The notes below the pieces were generated by a model that searched no databases, was not told where the DNA came from, and saw only the letters and a list, made by a program, of their open reading frames with translations. 33,937 bases of DNA, from NCBI RefSeq assembly GCF_003943465.1, contig NZ_RJPR01000003.1, forward strand, positions 186,478 to 220,414. Reading direction: 5' to 3'. This document shows positions 21,242-30,107 of the stretch, piece after piece (within the stretch, counting starts at the first letter, position 1; every line of letters starts with the position of its first letter). The stretch is from Streptococcus cristatus (lineage in GTDB: Bacteria > Bacillota > Bacilli > Lactobacillales > Streptococcaceae). The translations under genes were made by a program, and so were the position numbers.

Positions 21242-21874
21242 TTAGAAAAATGGATTGAAATTCTTTTCGTGGCCAATCGTTGTGTCATTTCCATGGCCGG
21301 GATAGACACGATAGTCTTTGGGCAAGACAAATAACTCTTCGCGGATGCCAGCAAGGAGCTGGTCCATATTACCAGTCGGTAGATCTGTTCTGCCGATGGT
21401 TTCACGGAAGAGGGCATCACCAGTCAGGACGACCTGCTCTTCTGGGAAAATAATGGAAACTCCTCCAATAGAATGACCAGGTGTCTGAACAGCATAGAAA
21501 TGAAAGTCGTCCAGTTGGTAGTCTTGGTGATAGTTGAAAAAGTGTTCAGCAGGTCTGAGAATGACGTCTTCCAAATCTGCATGGCGGTCAAGACCAGATA
21601 GATTATCAGTAGGAGTATAGAGCCAGCTTGCTTCGCTCTCCGCTACATAGACGGGCGGATTGGCAAAGTTATCTCGGACCTTATCCAGACTCATAATATG
21701 GTCGTAATGCGTATGAGTCAGCAAAATAGCAGTGATGGGCTTAGTGATTTCTTCTAGCTTGCGTTGGATTTTTCGCCAGTCGCTGCCGGGGTCAACTATG
21801 ATGACATGACGGTCATTTTCAAGGAGATAAGTATTTTCAAAAGCGATGAGATTGACAATTTTGTGAACTTTCAT
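21242..21874 (-). CDS. Metallo-beta-lactamase-fold hydrolase (glyoxalase II-like)
   Basis: The 210-residue cytoplasmic protein has the complete MBL metal site: THTHYDH with His54, His56, Asp58 and His59, then TPGHSIGG, the bridging Asp in LTGDALF, and the late His in YPGHGNDT. The arrangement, with GRTDLPTGN after LTGDALF, is the YcbL/GloB-like type II glyoxalase group, which hydrolyses thioesters such as S-lactoylglutathione-type compounds. Many members have other substrates. AGAGGAAG precedes the ATG. It is divergent from dinG, with about 130 bp between the start codons, and monocistronic by its terminator. Confidence 0.9.
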   Translation of the reverse strand: MKVHKIVNLIAFENTYLLENDRHVIIVDPGSDWRKIQRKLEEITKPITAILLTHTHYDHIMSLDKVRDNFANPPVYVAESEASWLYTPTDNLSGLDRHADLEDVILRPAEHFFNYHQDYQLDDFHFYAVQTPGHSIGGVSIIFPEEQVVLTGDALFRETIGRTDLPTGNMDQLLAGIREELFVLPKDYRVYPGHGNDTTIGHEKNFNPFF

Positions 21875-21988
21875 TGGGCTTCCTCTGTGTATGTTTTCTC
21901 AATAAAGAGTGTAACAAAAAAGCAGAAATTTTGCACAAAATTTATTTTGAGGCTCAGCTTATTTTCAGATGTCTCAGGCTGGCATTTG

Positions 21989-21997
21989 TGATATAAT
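21989..21997 (+). promoter_or_regulatory. Extended -10 of dinG (leaderless or near-leaderless)
   Basis: TGATATAAT ends 9 nt before the dinG ATG at 22007. The expected start of transcription is near 22004, leaving about 3 nt of leader. The spacer CATAGCAGT contains no Shine-Dalgarno. Confidence 0.7.
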
Positions 21998-22006
21998 CAT
22001 AGCAGT

Positions 22007-24451
22007 ATGACACAATCGAACTATAAATATGCTGTCATCGACTTGGAGGCTACAAGTGCGAACAGCAATGCAAAAATTATTCAAATCGGCATTGTCATCA
22101 TTGAAAACGGGGTGATTTGCCAAACGTATGAAACAGATGTGAATCCGCATGAGGACTTGGATGAGCATATTAAACAGCTGACAGGATTGGATGATCAGCG
22201 CTTACGCCAAGCTCCGGACTTCTCACAGGTTGCCCGTGAAGTTTATGAGCTGATTGAGGATGCGATTTTTGTCGCTCATAATGTCAAGTTTGATGCCAAT
22301 CTATTGGCAGAAGCTCTCTTTTGGGAAGGCTTTGACTTGCTGACTCCGAGAGTGGATACGGTGGAATTGGCTCAGGTTTTCTATCCGACTTTTGATAAAT
22401 ATGCCTTGGGGAACCTGTGCGAACTTCTGGAGATTCCTCTGGAAAATGCTCATACCGCTTTAGCAGATGCTCAGGCGACAGCTCAGTTATTTCTAAAAAT
22501 CCAGAAAAAGATGGCTGGATTGCCAAAAACTTTGCTGGAGAAGGTGCTGGAATTTTCCGATAATCTCATCTATGAGTCGCGGCTAGCGATCGAAGAGATT
22601 TTTCAGTCGATGCCAGATGATTCTGGTCAGGATTTGCAGGAGACGCATGGCATCTTTTTGAAAAGGCCGAAAATCTTGCCGCCTGAGAAGAAACTTTCAC
22701 AGGACTTTCTGACCAACCTTTATCTGCTGGGGCTGGACGAGCGCCCTGAGCAGTTGAGATTTGCGCAATATGTGACTGAGGCGCTTAGTCAGACTGCGGC
22801 TAGCTTTTTGGAGGCCCAGACAGGGCTTGGCAAGACCTTTGGCTATTTATTGCCTATTTTGGCTCATGGTCAGGAAAGGGTCTTGGTAACCGTTCCGACG
22901 AAGATTTTACAGGATCAGCTAATGCAAAAGGAAGGCCGACTCTTAGAGAAAGTCTTTCATATTTCTTTTCATAATCTCAAAAGTCCAGAAAATTATCTGA
23001 AACTTGATCATTTTTATCAAAGTCTATTGGTCTTGGATGATAATCGACTTGTTAATCGTTGCAAAATGCAGCTTTTGGTTTGGCTGACAGAGACGGAGAC
23101 GGGTGATTTAAATGAAATCGGTCAGGCTTATCGTTTCGAGTCTTACTTTAGCCAGATACGCCATGATGGGAAATTAAGTAAGTATTCGCTCTTTTATGAA
23201 GAGGATTTTTGGCGACTGGGGCAGGTCAAGGCAGCTAGCAGTCGTGTCGTGATTACCAATCATGCTTATCTTTTGACGCGCCTAGAAGATGACCAGTCTT
23301 TGCTGGACAATCGGATGCTGGTGGTGGACGAGGCTCAAAAAATGTTTTTTGCCTTGGAAAGTTTTTCGCAGGCCAGTATCAATTTGACCAAGCAATTGCA
23401 AACTATCAGTCAGGCTCTGCAGACAGAAAAACAGATTTTACAAGAACGTCTCCTGCAAAGCATCCAATTTGAATTGGCGGATGCTGCTGAAAAGCAGCGG
23501 GGTAAGACCAGTGAATTGGATTCCCAGAAGATAGCCAAGCTGCGTCAAGATGTGTCTGAGCTGGATGAAAGCTTGCTGCCAGAGCTCAGGGAATTATTTT
23601 CAACCAAGTACCAATATTACTGGCTAACGGAAGAACAATTGACCGATCATCGGCTAATTAAGCTTCATGCTGGGCGCTCAGAACTCATGAGATTTAAGGA
23701 TTTCCTGCCTGAGACAGTTAAGGTTATCTTAGTCTCCTCTACTTTAGAGATTAGTTCCAAGGTAAATTTGCCTCAGTTATTGGGCTTTGAAGATTATCAC
23801 TTTTATAAACTTCCTCAGCAAAAGAAGCCCCTGCAGAAACTTTTCTTAGATCTAGATTTTCCAGATGTGGTGGAGTTATCAACGCAGGAATACGCTGAGA
23901 GGATTGTCGCAAGCTTGGAGAGTTTAGCTCCACTGAATCTGCCGATGGTGGTTCTCTTTACCTCCAAGGATTTATTGCTGGCCACTTCAGACCAGCTGAC
24001 CTTGCCGCATTTGGCCCAGTATAAGAACGGCGAGCCAGCCAATATCAAGCGACGTTTTGACAAGGGAGAGGCACCCATCTTGCTAGGAGCAGGCAGTTTC
24101 TGGGAAGGAGCGGATTTTGCTCAGCAAGAGCAAATCATTCAGCTCATCACGCGGATTCCTTTTGATAATCCCAAAGATTTCTTTGTGCAAAAAATCAATC
24201 ATCATCTGAAGGCAGAAGGCAAAAATCCTTTTTACGATTATCAGTTGCCGTCAGCTATTTTACGATTGAAGCAGGCTATGGGGCGAACCCGTCGCAATGA
24301 ACATCAAAAGTCGGCGGTCATTCTTCTGGACAAGCGTATTTCAGCCAAGCGCTACGGTCGGCAAATCCAGCAAAATCTAAATCAGCTGGCATCTTTAGAA
24401 ATGCTTTCTCAGCGGGATATTGTAAAGGAATTAAAAGAATTTTTCGACTAA
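22007..24451 (+). CDS. dinG: DinG-family exonuclease/helicase-like protein
   Basis: The 814-residue protein has an N-terminal DEDDh exonuclease domain (about 7-165) with Asp12 and Glu14 in VIDLEAT, AHNVKFDAN, and HTALADAQAT, and a C-terminal XPD/DinG-like SF2 helicase region. Walker A is QTGLGKT (271-277), motif II reads DEAQ (441-444) instead of DEAH, and motif VI is MGRTRR. No four-cysteine iron-sulphur cluster is visible between motifs Ia and II, as in other Firmicutes DinG. The S. aureus enzyme works mainly as a 3'-5' exonuclease, and a DNA-repair nuclease role is inferred here. There is no Shine-Dalgarno; an extended -10 nearly touches the ATG. A terminator follows. Confidence 0.93.
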   Translation: MTQSNYKYAVIDLEATSANSNAKIIQIGIVIIENGVICQTYETDVNPHEDLDEHIKQLTGLDDQRLRQAPDFSQVAREVYELIEDAIFVAHNVKFDANLLAEALFWEGFDLLTPRVDTVELAQVFYPTFDKYALGNLCELLEIPLENAHTALADAQATAQLFLKIQKKMAGLPKTLLEKVLEFSDNLIYESRLAIEEIFQSMPDDSGQDLQETHGIFLKRPKILPPEKKLSQDFLTNLYLLGLDERPEQLRFAQYVTEALSQTAASFLEAQTGLGKTFGYLLPILAHGQERVLVTVPTKILQDQLMQKEGRLLEKVFHISFHNLKSPENYLKLDHFYQSLLVLDDNRLVNRCKMQLLVWLTETETGDLNEIGQAYRFESYFSQIRHDGKLSKYSLFYEEDFWRLGQVKAASSRVVITNHAYLLTRLEDDQSLLDNRMLVVDEAQKMFFALESFSQASINLTKQLQTISQALQTEKQILQERLLQSIQFELADAAEKQRGKTSELDSQKIAKLRQDVSELDESLLPELRELFSTKYQYYWLTEEQLTDHRLIKLHAGRSELMRFKDFLPETVKVILVSSTLEISSKVNLPQLLGFEDYHFYKLPQQKKPLQKLFLDLDFPDVVELSTQEYAERIVASLESLAPLNLPMVVLFTSKDLLLATSDQLTLPHLAQYKNGEPANIKRRFDKGEAPILLGAGSFWEGADFAQQEQIIQLITRIPFDNPKDFFVQKINHHLKAEGKNPFYDYQLPSAILRLKQAMGRTRRNEHQKSAVILLDKRISAKRYGRQIQQNLNQLASLEMLSQRDIVKELKEFFD

Positions 24452-24460
24452 AACTGCTTG

Positions 24461-24489
24461 AAAACAGTCAATTTATCTGGCTGTTTTTC
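24461..24489 (+). terminator. Intrinsic terminator of dinG
   Basis: AAAACAGTCA (24461-24470) pairs with TGGCTGTTTT (24478-24487), with one G-U, around ATTTATC, and the T-run continues. It lies 9 nt after the stop. Confidence 0.85.
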
Positions 24490-24530
24490 TAAATGATTGC
24501 AAATTTTCTGGGCTACTGATGTCAAAAATC

Positions 24531-24539
24531 TGCTATAAT
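24531..24539 (+). promoter_or_regulatory. Extended -10 of the yeiH-like-rodA transcript
   Basis: TGCTATAAT (TGn plus TATAAT) lies 26 nt before GTG 24566. GAAGAAGG then acts as ribosome-binding site. An ATGACGTGA in the leader overlaps the GTG start, making a possible two-codon upstream frame. Confidence 0.65.
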
Positions 24540-24565
24540 GAAAAGAATAGGAAGAAGGTTATGAC

Positions 24566-25540
24566 GTGAAAAAGAATCTACCAGGAATTGCTCTATCGTT
24601 TGCGATAGCGGCTGTTTCCATTTGTTTAGGAAATTGGTTTCCGCTGATTGGATCCAGTGTGTTTGCCATTGTATTAGGAATTTTGCTCAGTAATTTATGG
24701 AAAGTTCCAGATGTCTTTCAGCCGGGCTTGACTTATTCAGGAAAGAAACTGCTTCAATATTCTATTATCTTTTTAGGATTTTCCATGTCAATCGGCAAGG
24801 TTTCTGTGACGGGTTTGTCCTCTTTGAAGATTAGTCTTTTAACTATTTTGATTGCTTTCTTGGCGGCCTATGCAGCTGGGAAATTCTTCAAGATGAGACG
24901 TGTTTTAACTATTTTGATTGGGTTTGGAACGGCAATCTGTGGTGGTTCAGCTATTGCAGCAGCTTCGCCTATTTTAGAAGCCGAAGAAGAGGACATCGCT
25001 CTATCTATTTCAACCATCTTCTTTTTCAATATATTAGCTGTTTTCATCTTTCCTTTTCTGGGGCATCTCATGCAAATGTCTGATGCCTATTTTGGAACTT
25101 GGGCAGGGACGGCCATCAATGATACTTCGTCAGTCGTTGCGGCAGGTTATACTTATAGTCAGGCGGCGGGAGATTTGGCAACCATTGTCAAACTGAGCCG
25201 AGCGCTGATGATTGTACCCGCTTGCCTCATCTTTGCCGGCTATCGATATGTCCGAGATAAGCGGTCAGCTCAAAAAGTAGACCTCAAGAAGATTTTTCCT
25301 TGGTTTATTTTATGGTTTGTTATGGCTTCTGTTGTGAGCAGCTTGGGAATTTTTCCATCAAATCTAGTTCCTTACACAAAGCTGTTGTCCCAATGGCTGA
25401 TGGCTATGGCCTTGGCCGGAATTGGAGCCAAGGTTTCATTCAAACAGTTCAAGGAAGCTGGAGCGGGACCATTATTAACCGGAGCTTTTGCTTGGTTCTG
25501 CGTCGCAGTTTCTAGCTTGATTATCCAATATTTTTTGTAA
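24566..25540 (+). CDS. YeiH-family (UPF0324) membrane protein, putative anion exporter
   Basis: The 324-residue integral membrane protein has about ten hydrophobic helices, the usual size for the YeiH/PSE family. The conserved GFGTAICGGSAIAAASP and TWAGTAINDTSSVVAAGY motifs are present. The family has been called putative sulfate exporter because of links to taurine and sulfur genes in other bacteria, but the substrate is not established and no sulfur genes lie here. The start is GTG 24566, with GAAGAAGG 7 nt upstream. rodA starts 12 nt after its stop, so the two are probably cotranscribed. Confidence 0.85.
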   Translation: MKKNLPGIALSFAIAAVSICLGNWFPLIGSSVFAIVLGILLSNLWKVPDVFQPGLTYSGKKLLQYSIIFLGFSMSIGKVSVTGLSSLKISLLTILIAFLAAYAAGKFFKMRRVLTILIGFGTAICGGSAIAAASPILEAEEEDIALSISTIFFFNILAVFIFPFLGHLMQMSDAYFGTWAGTAINDTSSVVAAGYTYSQAAGDLATIVKLSRALMIVPACLIFAGYRYVRDKRSAQKVDLKKIFPWFILWFVMASVVSSLGIFPSNLVPYTKLLSQWLMAMALAGIGAKVSFKQFKEAGAGPLLTGAFAWFCVAVSSLIIQYFL

Positions 25541-25552
25541 GAAAGGAAAATT

Positions 25553-26785
25553 ATGCCTTCACAGCAAAGAACATTTGAATCTAGGATTGATTACAGCTTG
25601 CTTTTACCTGTCTTGCTCTTACTATCAATCGGAGTTACGGCTATTTATATAGCGGTTAGCCATGATTATCCAAATAATGTCTTGCAGATTGTTGGTCAGC
25701 AAGTGGTTTGGATCTTATTAGGCTTTCTGATTAGCTTTATCGTTATGTTTTTTAACACTAAGTTTCTTTGGAAGATGACGCCTTTTCTGTATATTTTAGG
25801 CTTAGGACTTATGGTTCTTCCGCTTGTATTTTATAGTGAGAGCTTAGTGGCTTCTACAGGGGCGAAAAACTGGGTATCTATTCGTGGGGTTACTCTCTTT
25901 CAGCCATCTGAATTTATGAAAATTTCATATATTTTGATGCTGTCGCGAGTTGTAGTGAAGTTTCTGCAGCAAAATAAAAAATATGAGCGAACCATTGCTT
26001 TAGATCTCTTTTTGATTGTAAAATTAGCATTATATACCTTGCCGGTTTTGTTGCTTTTGGCTTTGCAGAGTGATTTGGGGACAGCTCTAGTATTTGCCGC
26101 GATTTACTGCGGTATTGTCCTTTTATCTGGTGTTTCGTGGAAGATTATTCTACCGGTTTTCTTGACAGTATCCCTTCTTTTTACTGTCTTTATGTTGATC
26201 TTTATTTCAAATGGTGGCCGCGCTTTTCTCCATGGTTTAGGGATGCCGACTTACCAGATCAATCGAATCTCAGCCTGGCTCCATCCTTTTGAATATGCTC
26301 AGACAGTAACCTATCAGCAGGCACAGGGACAGATTGCTATTGGAAGTGGAGGTTTGTTAGGTCAAGGATTTAATGTCTCAAATCTGCTAGTACCTGTCCG
26401 TGAAAGTGATATGATTTTCACCGTGATTGCAGAGGATTTTGGTTTTCTTGGTTCGAGTTTGGTGATTGTGATTTATCTGTTCTTGATTCATCGTATGCTT
26501 CAGATTACTATTAAGTCCAACAATCAGTTCTACACCTATATCTCGACCGGTCTCATTATGATGCTGCTCTTTCATATTTTTGAAAATATTGGTGCTGTGA
26601 CAGGGATTTTGCCTTTGACAGGGATTCCACTCCCCTTCATTTCTCAAGGGGGCTCTTCCATCGTCAGCAATCTCATCGGAATCGGCCTCCTACTGTCTGT
26701 CTCTTATCAAAATAGCCTAGAAGAGGAGAAGCATGCGCTGACTCCGCCTGTTCGTAAAAAAATTGTACTTAGAAAAATAAAATAA
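25553..26785 (+). CDS. rodA: SEDS-family peptidoglycan polymerase RodA
   Basis: The 410-residue protein has about ten membrane helices and belongs to the SEDS (RodA/FtsW/SpoVE) glycosyltransferases, which polymerise lipid II with a class B PBP. GAKNWVSIRGVTLFQPSEFMK is the conserved early region, and VPVRESDMIFTVIAEDFG with Asp286 matches the catalytic region. PFISQGGSSIVSN near the C-terminus is a SEDS hallmark. RodA rather than FtsW is supported by the neighbouring thiJ-gph-gyrB-ezrA order, which I recall from pneumococcus. In streptococci RodA drives peripheral, elongation-type wall synthesis. AAAGGA lies 8 nt before the ATG. Confidence 0.92.
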   Translation: MPSQQRTFESRIDYSLLLPVLLLLSIGVTAIYIAVSHDYPNNVLQIVGQQVVWILLGFLISFIVMFFNTKFLWKMTPFLYILGLGLMVLPLVFYSESLVASTGAKNWVSIRGVTLFQPSEFMKISYILMLSRVVVKFLQQNKKYERTIALDLFLIVKLALYTLPVLLLLALQSDLGTALVFAAIYCGIVLLSGVSWKIILPVFLTVSLLFTVFMLIFISNGGRAFLHGLGMPTYQINRISAWLHPFEYAQTVTYQQAQGQIAIGSGGLLGQGFNVSNLLVPVRESDMIFTVIAEDFGFLGSSLVIVIYLFLIHRMLQITIKSNNQFYTYISTGLIMMLLFHIFENIGAVTGILPLTGIPLPFISQGGSSIVSNLIGIGLLLSVSYQNSLEEEKHALTPPVRKKIVLRKIK

Positions 26786-26821
26786 GAAGTGGGTACCTTG
26801 TATCCTAGAAAGGTGTTGTAC

Positions 26822-27370
26822 ATGAAAAAAATAGCTCTCATGTTAGCCAATGGCTTTGAAGAAATTGAAGCCCTCACTGTTGTCGATGTCTTGCGTCGTG
26901 CAGGCTTTATCTGTGATATGATTGGTTTTGAGGAGGCTGTGACAGGTTCTCATCAGATCACTGTCAAAGCCGATCAAGTCTGGAATGGGAATCTATCTGC
27001 TTATGATATGGTCGTTCTTCCAGGCGGTATGCCAGGATCAACAAATCTGCGAGATGATGACCGCCTGATGGAAGTTCTACAGGAATTTCAAGCAGAAGGT
27101 AAATTTGTCGCAGCGATTTGTGCCGCTCCGATTGCTCTTGATCGCGCAGGTCTGCTGAATGGCAAGAACTTTACTTGCTATGATGGAGTGGAAGCCAACA
27201 TTGAGAACGGTAGCTATCAGAAGCAGACCGTTGTCGTAGATGGAAAGCTAATCACCAGCCGTGGTCCATCTACAGCCCTTCCTTTTGCCTATGAGTTGGT
27301 TCACCAGCTAGGCGGAGATGCGGATCAATTGGCAAGTTCTATGCTTTTTAAAGATGTTTTTGAGAACTAA
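26822..27370 (+). CDS. DJ-1/ThiJ/PfpI-family protein
   Basis: The 182-residue protein is full length for a DJ-1-like protein. The conserved Glu lies in NGFEEIEA (residues 10-17), the reactive cysteine in the nucleophile elbow AAICAAPIA, and SRGPSTALPFA follows. Such proteins act in the cytosol as stress-response chaperones, deglycases or glyoxalases; the activity is debated even in well-studied relatives. The frame is open back to 26789, but GTGs there are unlikely starts: AGAAAGG precedes ATG 26822. It lies 36 nt after rodA and is probably the last gene of that transcript, since a terminator follows. Confidence 0.9.
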   Translation: MKKIALMLANGFEEIEALTVVDVLRRAGFICDMIGFEEAVTGSHQITVKADQVWNGNLSAYDMVVLPGGMPGSTNLRDDDRLMEVLQEFQAEGKFVAAICAAPIALDRAGLLNGKNFTCYDGVEANIENGSYQKQTVVVDGKLITSRGPSTALPFAYELVHQLGGDADQLASSMLFKDVFEN

Positions 27371-27373
27371 AAG

Positions 27374-27401
27374 ATTCACTCGATTTTCGGGTGAATTTTT
27401 T
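27374..27401 (+). terminator. Intrinsic terminator after the DJ-1 gene
   Basis: ATTCACTCG (27374-27382) pairs with CGGGTGAAT (27388-27396), with one G-U, around ATTTT, followed by a run of T. It ends the yeiH-rodA-DJ-1 unit. Confidence 0.87.
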
Positions 27402-27476
27402 CTGTCTAAGTTGGATGAAAAATCTATGAAAATATGCTATTTCATCATAAATAAAAGCCCTTTTTTTCAAAAAATA

Positions 27477-27485
27477 TGATATAAT
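27477..27485 (+). promoter_or_regulatory. Extended -10 of gph-gyrB (leaderless candidate)
   Basis: TGATATAAT ends 7 nt before the gph ATG at 27493. The spacer AAAGGGT contains GGG only one base from the ATG, too close to work as a Shine-Dalgarno. Transcription should start at or next to the ATG. Confidence 0.7.
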
Positions 27486-27492
27486 AAAGGGT

Positions 27493-28071
27493 ATGAATTA
27501 TCAAGATTACATCTGGGATTTGGGTGGAACTCTCTTGGATAATTATGAGACTTCAACCGCAGCTTTTGTCCATACCTTGCAGGACTTTGGTCTGACTGCG
27601 AGTCATGATGAAGTTTATAAGGCTCTCAAGGTCTCAACAGATTATGCAGTCCGCCAGTTTGCCCCTAGAAATAAGGAATTTTTAAAGGCTTATAAGGCGA
27701 ATGAGGCCAAGGAATTAGAACATCCGATCTTGTTTGAGGGAGCTTCAGAATTATTAGCACAAATTATCCAGCAGGGTGGTAGAAATTTTTTGATTTCTCA
27801 CCGAGATGATCAGGTGTTAGAGATTTTGCAGAAGACGCAGATCAGTGGTTATTTTACAGAAGTAGTGACGGCTGCTAATGGTTTTAAACGTAAGCCAGAT
27901 CCTGAGTCTATGCTGTATTTAAAAGACAAGTACCAGATTGAGTCTGGTCTGGTTATAGGAGATCGGCCGATTGATATCGAAGCTGGTCAGGCGGCAGGAT
28001 TTAGCTGCTATCTCTTTGATAATATGAAAAATCTTGAAGAATTTGTAGATATTGAACTAGAAAAGGAATAA
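27493..28071 (+). CDS. HAD-superfamily hydrolase, Gph-like
   Basis: The 192-residue protein resembles phosphoglycolate-phosphatase-like HADs with a small helical cap. Motif I is WDLGGTLLD with nucleophile Asp9, but the acid/base Asp at +2 is replaced by Gly11. Motif II is LISHRDD, motif III Lys is in GFKRKPDP, and motif IV is [12 protein letters not shown]. The same DLGGT motif occurs in the pneumococcal gene I recall at this locus, so the change is probably a lineage trait rather than a fresh mutation. It may limit phosphatase turnover. The gene sits 1 nt before gyrB, implying translational coupling, and is transcribed from a promoter that nearly abuts its ATG. Confidence 0.85.
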   Translation: MNYQDYIWDLGGTLLDNYETSTAAFVHTLQDFGLTASHDEVYKALKVSTDYAVRQFAPRNKEFLKAYKANEAKELEHPILFEGASELLAQIIQQGGRNFLISHRDDQVLEILQKTQISGYFTEVVTAANGFKRKPDPESMLYLKDKYQIESGLVIGDRPIDIEAGQAAGFSCYLFDNMKNLEEFVDIELEKE

Positions 28072-28072
28072 C

Positions 28073-30022
28073 ATGACAGAAGAAAAGCAACAAGACATAC
28101 AAGCGCAAGAATATGACGCCAGTCAGATTCAGGTCTTGGAGGGCTTAGAAGCCGTTCGGATGCGCCCTGGTATGTATATCGGTTCGACCTCCAAGGAAGG
28201 TTTGCACCACTTAGTATGGGAAATTGTTGACAATTCGATTGATGAAGCCTTGGCTGGCTTTGCCACTCACATTCAAGTTTTTATTGAAAAAGATAATTCG
28301 ATTACAGTTGTTGACGATGGTCGAGGCATTCCGGTTGACATTCAGGAGAAGACAGGCCGTCCGGCTGTAGAAACCGTCTTTACTGTCCTTCACGCAGGAG
28401 GAAAATTCGGCGGTGGCGGATACAAGGTTTCAGGAGGTCTGCATGGTGTAGGCTCTTCCGTTGTAAATGCCCTGTCCACTCAGCTGGATGTCCGCGTTTA
28501 TAAAAACGGACAGATTCATTACCAAGAATACCGTCGTGGTCATGTAGTCGCGGATCTAGAAGTCATTGGTGAGACCGATCGTACAGGTACGACCGTTCAC
28601 TTTACACCAGATCCAGAGATTTTCACTGAAACAGTAGAATTTGACTTTGAGAAGCTTAATAAACGGGTGCAGGAATTAGCCTTCCTCAATCGTGGTCTCA
28701 GAATTTCCATCACTGATAAGCGAGATGGACTGGAGCAGGTCAAGGATTACCACTATGAAGGTGGGATTGCCAGCTATGTTCAATACATCAATGAAAATAA
28801 GGATGTAATCTTTGATACGCCGATTTACACTGACGGCGAAATGGACGACATTACGGTTGAAGTGGCCATGCAGTACACGACTGGCTACCATGAAACAGTC
28901 ATGAGCTTTGCCAATAATATCCATACCCACGAGGGTGGAACGCATGAGCAAGGTTTCCGAACAGCCCTAACTCGGGTTATCAATGACTATGCCAAGAAAA
29001 ATAAGCTTCTCAAAGAAAATGAGGACAATCTGACTGGGGAAGATGTGCGTGAGGGACTGACAGCAGTTATCTCTGTTAAGCATCCCAACCCACAGTTTGA
29101 AGGTCAGACCAAGACCAAGCTGGGCAATAGCGAAGTGGTCAAGATTACTAATCGCCTCTTTAGTGAAGCCTTCTCTGATTTCCTTTTGGAAAATCCTGCG
29201 GTGGCTCGAAAAATCGTTGAAAAGGGAATTTTGGCTTCTAAGGCCAGAATTGCTGCTAAGCGAGCTCGGGAAGTAACCCGCAAGAAGTCTGGTTTGGAAA
29301 TCTCTAATCTGCCAGGGAAATTGGCTGATTGCTCGTCCAACAACCCACAGGAAACAGAACTCTTCATCGTGGAGGGGGACTCAGCGGGTGGTTCAGCTAA
29401 GTCTGGGCGTAACCGTGAATTTCAGGCTATTTTGCCGATTCGCGGTAAAATTCTCAACGTTGAAAAAGCCAGCATGGATAAGATTCTGGCTAATGAAGAA
29501 ATCCGCAGCCTCTTTACTGCTATGGGAACTGGTTTTGGAGCTGACTTTGATGTTAGCAAGGCTCGCTATCATAAATTAGTCATCATGACTGATGCGGACG
29601 TGGACGGAGCTCACATTCGGACTTTGCTCCTGACTTTGATTTACCGTTACATGAAGCCGGTTCTGGAAGCAGGCTATGTCTACATCGCCCAACCACCAAT
29701 CTATGGTGTCAAGGTCGGCAGCGAGGTAAAAGAATACATCCAGCCAGGTGCAAATCAAGAAGAAGAACTGCAAGCTGCTCTCGAGCGCTATAGCGAAGGT
29801 CGCTCTAAACCGACGATTCAGCGCTACAAAGGTTTGGGAGAAATGGATGACCATCAGTTGTGGGAAACGACCATGAATCCAGAACACCGTCTAATGGCGC
29901 GAGTTTCTGTCGATGACGCAGCAGAAGCTGATAAGATTTTTGATATGCTGATGGGAGATCGTGTAGAACCTCGTCGTGACTTTATCGAAAAAAATGCAGT
30001 ATATAGCACACTTGATGTCTAA
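28073..30022 (+). CDS. gyrB: DNA gyrase subunit B
   Basis: The 649-residue subunit supplies the ATPase and part of the cleavage core of gyrase, which introduces negative supercoils. The GHKL ATPase domain shows [21 protein letters not shown] and [21 protein letters not shown] has [13 protein letters not shown] (Glu434) and [13 protein letters not shown]. The C-terminal [18 protein letters not shown] and [11 protein letters not shown] are typical. It is GyrB rather than ParE because of the neighbourhood (ezrA downstream) and the absence of parC. It starts 1 nt after gph with AAAAGGA overlapping the gph stop, so expression is tied to gph translation and promoter. Confidence 0.98.
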   Translation: MTEEKQQDIQAQEYDASQIQVLEGLEAVRMRPGMYIGSTSKEGLHHLVWEIVDNSIDEALAGFATHIQVFIEKDNSITVVDDGRGIPVDIQEKTGRPAVETVFTVLHAGGKFGGGGYKVSGGLHGVGSSVVNALSTQLDVRVYKNGQIHYQEYRRGHVVADLEVIGETDRTGTTVHFTPDPEIFTETVEFDFEKLNKRVQELAFLNRGLRISITDKRDGLEQVKDYHYEGGIASYVQYINENKDVIFDTPIYTDGEMDDITVEVAMQYTTGYHETVMSFANNIHTHEGGTHEQGFRTALTRVINDYAKKNKLLKENEDNLTGEDVREGLTAVISVKHPNPQFEGQTKTKLGNSEVVKITNRLFSEAFSDFLLENPAVARKIVEKGILASKARIAAKRAREVTRKKSGLEISNLPGKLADCSSNNPQETELFIVEGDSAGGSAKSGRNREFQAILPIRGKILNVEKASMDKILANEEIRSLFTAMGTGFGADFDVSKARYHKLVIMTDADVDGAHIRTLLLTLIYRYMKPVLEAGYVYIAQPPIYGVKVGSEVKEYIQPGANQEEELQAALERYSEGRSKPTIQRYKGLGEMDDHQLWETTMNPEHRLMARVSVDDAAEADKIFDMLMGDRVEPRRDFIEKNAVYSTLDV

Positions 30023-30057
30023 AAAGTTAGAAAAAACAACCATTACAAATGAATTTG

Positions 30058-30066
30058 TGATATAAT
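30058..30066 (+). promoter_or_regulatory. Extended -10 of ezrA
   Basis: TGATATAAT lies 42 nt before the ezrA start. An ATG at 30071 opens a four-codon frame only 4 nt after the -10. The real start 30108 has a strong AAGGAG. Confidence 0.65.
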
Positions 30067-30107
30067 CAATATGTTTGCTTTTTAGTAAAAGAATGAAGGA
30101 GTTTTAT

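Noticed and set aside
30071..30085. Four-codon frame just after the ezrA -10
   Set aside because: It is too short to support as a gene or leader peptide; the strong AAGGAG before 30108 marks the real start.
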